Below, one piece after another: positions 60,159-64,000 of a DNA stretch of 64,000 nucleotides (position 1 is its first letter; the number at the start of each line of letters is the position of its first letter). The translations under genes were made by a program, and so were the position numbers. The notes beneath the pieces were generated by a model. The model had not been told where the DNA came from. It saw only the letters and a list, made by a program, of their open reading frames with translations, and ran no database searches. This stretch comes from Coffea arabica (lineage: Eukaryota; Streptophyta; Magnoliopsida; Gentianales; Rubiaceae), in the NCBI RefSeq assembly GCF_036785885.1, contig NC_092326.1, positions 42,928,287 to 42,992,286 on the forward strand. Reading direction: 5' to 3'.

Positions 60159-61421
60159 ATGGAACTTGGAGGAAATGGAGGCTTCACTGGGTACCGCAGG
60201 TTCCCCCAACCAAACTCCGGTAAAGAACTAGCTACTAAAAGATATCGAATTTATGTATTCTGAATAAAAATGCTGCATTGACGATTTCTTTTTCTTTCCT
60301 CACCTCAGATTGAGCCAACTAAACGCACGGCCTTCTTTAGGCAACATCACAGTGTTATTTATGCACATGATTTGATCTCCTTTTTTTTTTATCTACATTT
60401 TTGTTGCATTTTATATACTATATAACTAGATATGGTTTTGGGTTTTTCTTTTATATTGCACACCGACAAACAAGAAGAAGGATTAAGGAAGCATCTTTGA
60501 TTCTGAAATTGAAAGGACAATGAAGCAAGTTTGGTCGTATCCCATTCCCATGGGGTGCCGTCAATGTTCATTTGCATCCGCATATACAGTAATAGTATCT
60601 ATATGTTCCACAGTTCTAGTCTTCAACTACTGTTTTTTAAGTAAGATATAGCAGCCTAGACTGTCTCTGAGATTACTCTCTTGTCCGTGCATCACTTCAA
60701 TTGTTCTTCCTGTCGAACCGTATACACATAGCTCCCTAGCTGGCTAATTCATGTACTAATAAATCAGGCCAGGCTCCTAACAATTCAACTAATAAATCTC
60801 ACTTTTCCCCAAGCTGTTCATAGCATGGAATGGGGTGGTGGATGTAGCTCATTTTAGTATAATGATAGATCAGCGGGCGTTCCAACCCCCGGTTCTATGT
60901 ACACACTACCAGTGTATGGAGTCGGGAATCTGGAGACGCATTATTATAATTGATGTTATTAAGTACACACGAAAGAGAGGTAGGAGAAAAAGCAACAAAA
61001 AAACTACAGAGTCTCTCGATCACAGAAAAGAAAGGAACTTCTGTTCCGGCCGGGGTACACTATATGACTCTGCAGAGCTGCAAATATGCGATTGGAGCTG
61101 ATGTATTCATTTGTCAAAAAGGGCAAAGGGGACACAAGTGGCATGCATGCAGTAGTGTTTGATATTCATCTCTCCTTAATAAAACGAACACTTGTCACTC
61201 ATGCACTCTCCTGCGCGACTTATAATATCTTCCCGACTCCATTTTGTATCCCTGTTAGTGTTGAGTTAGGTTCCATTTCCCGGCATTCCATTTGGCCTGC
61301 AGTCCGGGGGACATCTTCACTAACAACAGCAAGTAGGAATTGAATATACTTTTAATGCTTCTGGGTTCCTAGCGGTTGAACTCTAGTCGTCTATGGACAG
61401 ACTCTGACCCTAATCATCTGC

Positions 61422-61473
<52 letters not shown>

Positions 61474-63587
61474 ATGATCGGTCCTGATGTGTAGTAGTAC
61501 TGCTGCTTGGACAATCCCGGTGTATGTTGTTTCTTTGTTAGTCAGGACTAAAACTTTAAACCTCAAATTTAACGTACAACACAACACTGATGATATGCAT
61601 CATATACAAGTACTTTCTGCACGCATGCCTTTTAAATTTAACTACATTCGACAAGAATCTGTGTCTACTGCAATTTTTTCAGCATTCATATTAGTAGGAG
61701 GAGGAGTAGTAGTAAGTTTTTTTTTTTGGGAAAATTTAAGCTTTCTGATCATCAGTAATTAAACCGCTCCTAGCTAGATGCAATGCTTTCATGTCATGTT
61801 AAAAGGTCCTACTGGCTTAGCCATGAGTACTGGAAGTCTGAAACTCTGGGAGTCTCTGGCTACTTGCGGCTTTGTTTGGAGTAGTAAAGTAAATGGTGGT
61901 GACTATTATGTTAAATAGACGGAGGATTATGTGTAGATACGAGACAAAAGATTGATGACGGCAACTTGGAACTGGAACCGCTCCTGTTACGTCGTCGTCT
62001 TCGTCGTTGTCGCGCGTTGTATGGAACCTGGACGGTTTCCTCCTCCGAGCACTTTTTTAACTTTTTTTTTGTGAGTAAGGTTAAAAAAACAAATGGAGTC
62101 ACAAAAATATATGTTCCAAGACTCTCCTCTCCTCTCCTCTCGTCTGAATTTTTTGTCGTTGATGCTGCCTGGCCCAAATACCACGTGCTCTTTTAGTTTC
62201 ATTTCTTTTATACTTATAATTTTGACTCAAGATGTCATTTTTCTTGGTTTTATTATTTTTTATCATTAACTTCTCTGCCGGTGCCTGTTGATCACACTCA
62301 AAACAAATATTTCTTTTCAAAAAAATGAAAAAAAAATTAATAAAAAGGAGAAAATTATGAGCATGCATGGTCATTCAGGATCTTATTATTATATACTAGT
62401 AGAGTACTACACAGAATATAGTAGAACCATACTACGTAGTGTTCATTAACTAGAGATTAACGTGATGATACTGGTAATTTTGAGGCTAATTTTGAGGCGT
62501 TAATTTTGAGGCGTGGAAAAGAAACCACAAAAGAGGATGCTGTTCATGATTTAATAAGGCCACAACACAAGCGTCTAACTATATATGATTTAGAAATTAT
62601 TTAGTAGCAAGCAATATTTATTAATTTGCAGCTGAAGAATAATTACTTTAGCACTCTGATCTAACCTTTGATTACATGAAGGAAGGAAGGAGCGCCAAAG
62701 GATCATTTTTGGAGTGCAAATATATCTTTTAATTGAAAATTTTTTTTAATAAATTTTTATTGTTCCATTTTTTTTTAAAAAAAAAAATATATATATACAT
62801 ATATATTAATTAATAATATGGTCAATTGGCGTATGCATGCCCAGGGATGATGAGAGCAGCAGAGATAAGCATGGGACTGCCATCTAAAACAAACCATACT
62901 ACTCCGCCATCGTCCTCGTCCTCGTCCCCTGCCGCCGCTGCTGATCATATGATGATGGACGGTGAATGCACGGTCCGGGAGCAAGACAGGTTCATGCCAA
63001 TTGCTAACGTGATCAGAATCATGCGAAAGATCCTTCCCCCACATGCTAAGATCTCCGATGATGCCAAGGAAACTATCCAGGAATGCGTATCGGAGTACAT
63101 TAGCTTCATCACCGGAGAAGCCAATGAGCGTTGCCAGCGCGAGCAGCGAAAGACTATCACTGCTGAGGACGTGCTTTGGGCCATGAGTAAGCTTGGCTTC
63201 GATGACTACATTGAGCCTCTAACCCTATATCTCCACCGCTTTCGCGAGTTCGACGGCGGTGAGCGTGGTGGCTCTCTAAGGGCCGCTCATCATGATCTTG
63301 CAGTGGGGAAGAGGGCAAATATTGATCATCTAGCTGCAGCTGCTGGCTTAGGATTAGGAGGCGGAGGCTTTGCAACCTATCCCCCACCTCATTTTCACTT
63401 GCCTCATCACCCTCCTTTCGTCGCTGCTGGCTTCTTCACCACCGCTGCTGTTCCAATTCACATGAACGGGTTTCTCAAAGATCCATCCTCAACTGGAGGG
63501 GGCCAAGCAACTTCTTCCCAGGCTGCTGCTGTGGCGGCTAGTGATGGTGGTCATCAAGAACAAGCATTTGACAACTGCGAGGAGTAA
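60159..63587 (+). CDS. LEC1-type NF-YB subunit (LEC1-LIKE / NF-YB6 type)
   Basis: Two exons, 60159-60219 and 62845-63587 (GT-AG intron of 2625 bp), give 267 residues. The first exon encodes [20 protein letters not shown], similar to the start of Arabidopsis NF-YB6 and not visible if the second exon is read alone. The B domain (about residues 65-154; [53 protein letters not shown]) is a histone-fold that dimerises with NF-YC and, with NF-YA, binds CCAAT. Asp92 in KISDD is the residue typical of LEC1-type NF-YBs, where other NF-YBs have Lys. LYLHRFRE points to LEC1-LIKE over LEC1. The C-terminal third is His/Pro/Ala/Gly-rich and low complexity. LEC1-type factors drive embryo maturation and storage programmes. 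A possible 3'-UTR intron (63602-63746) follows. An ATG at 62847 could start a shorter form. Confidence 0.92.
61421..61475. repeat. Compound (TA)n(TG)n microsatellite in the LEC1-like intron
   Basis: About 26 bp of TA followed by about 28 bp of TG/GT, uninterrupted. Confidence 0.9.
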
Positions 63588-64000
63588 TACTGATAATGCA
63601 GGTAATTAATAATTGATCAGCGGCTGGCTGCATGGGGTGGTGATAATTATTTCGGATCTTGTTGCGTATGTGGTGGTATCTATCAATTGACATTTAATTT
63701 GTTGTTCTACTTTGTGTTATTAATCTATCTATCTAGTTCGATGCAGGCGCTGTCATGTTATGTTGTTTTGGCACAATTTGGTCCGTCTAACCTCTTCGCT
63801 TTTCAGTGGAATATTCGAAATGGTGGAGTGGAAGTGAGCGTGTAATAGGATGCTTATTTTAATCACCTTTTCTTTTTGTATTCACGCATCCATGAAAACA
63901 GACGAGAAAAATTACTCGGCCTAGCTCAAATTAAGAAATGTATACACTATAATAAGTTGGTTGTCCACAGAATTTTGATCTTAGTGGTTAAGGTGCCAGA
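63588..64000. other. 3' flank of the LEC1-like gene
   Basis: Sequence is consistent with a 3' UTR. A GTAATT donor at 63602 and a GATGCAG acceptor ending at 63746 would define a 145-nt UTR intron. The window ends without another gene. Confidence 0.5.

Noticed and set aside
60832-60910. tRNA-like stretch in the LEC1-like intron ('gatgtagctcattt' and 'cccccggttc')
   Set aside because: It resembles Pol III A and B boxes, but the B box is degenerate and no cloverleaf can be closed. At best it is a SINE or tRNA relic.

Overview
The window is nuclear DNA of a flowering plant, most likely a eudicot. Genes are split by AT-rich introns, all products are plant-specific or plant-typical families, and introns and intergenic DNA are full of small TIR elements plus one intact LTR retrotransposon. 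An asterid is my guess from the feel of the proteins, but I cannot name the species. Codon-level splicing was worked out by hand: every CDS below joins in frame, has a length divisible by three, and ends at a stop.

Layout. (1) 249-4734, plus: a two-HMA-domain heavy-metal-associated isoprenylated protein (HIPP), with a three-codon first exon and MITEs in its introns. (2) 4735-12288: no supported gene. (3) 12289-25819, plus: three tandem oligopeptide transporter (OPT) genes, A, B and C, with identical lengths for exons 2-6, and a decayed copy of an OPT last exon between A and B. (4) 26208-32338, minus: the SnRK1 regulatory beta-2 subunit, convergent with OPT-C, with a 4 kb last intron. (5) 37158-38481, plus: a mitochondrial acyl carrier protein. 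(6) 38956-41184, minus: a secreted Ole e 1-domain protein in two exons. (7) 41357-48851: a complete LTR retrotransposon with 3286-bp LTRs, a 923-bp non-coding interior and a perfect 5-bp target duplication, sitting 67 bp upstream of the Ole e 1-like gene's TATA box. (8) 51158-55140, minus: a Nudix hydrolase of the plant NUDT2/5/6/7/10 group with a probable organelle transit peptide. (9) 55.4-59.1 kb: a cluster of inverted-repeat DNA elements, including a 1.1-kb Mutator-type foldback with a 9-bp target duplication. (10) 60159-63587, plus: a LEC1-type NF-YB (LEC1-LIKE/NF-YB6 type), with a short first exon, a 2.6-kb intron, an RY element and G-box upstream, and a potential (CA)/(UG) hairpin in its leader.

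The genes do not form one pathway; they are ordinary plant genes side by side. The most notable points are the young LTR element at an intact gene's core promoter, two GC-AG introns (OPT-C and the SnRK1 beta subunit), the OPT tandem array with its relic, and the seed-type cis-elements and hairpin leader of the LEC1-like gene. I did not find a clearly new molecular system.
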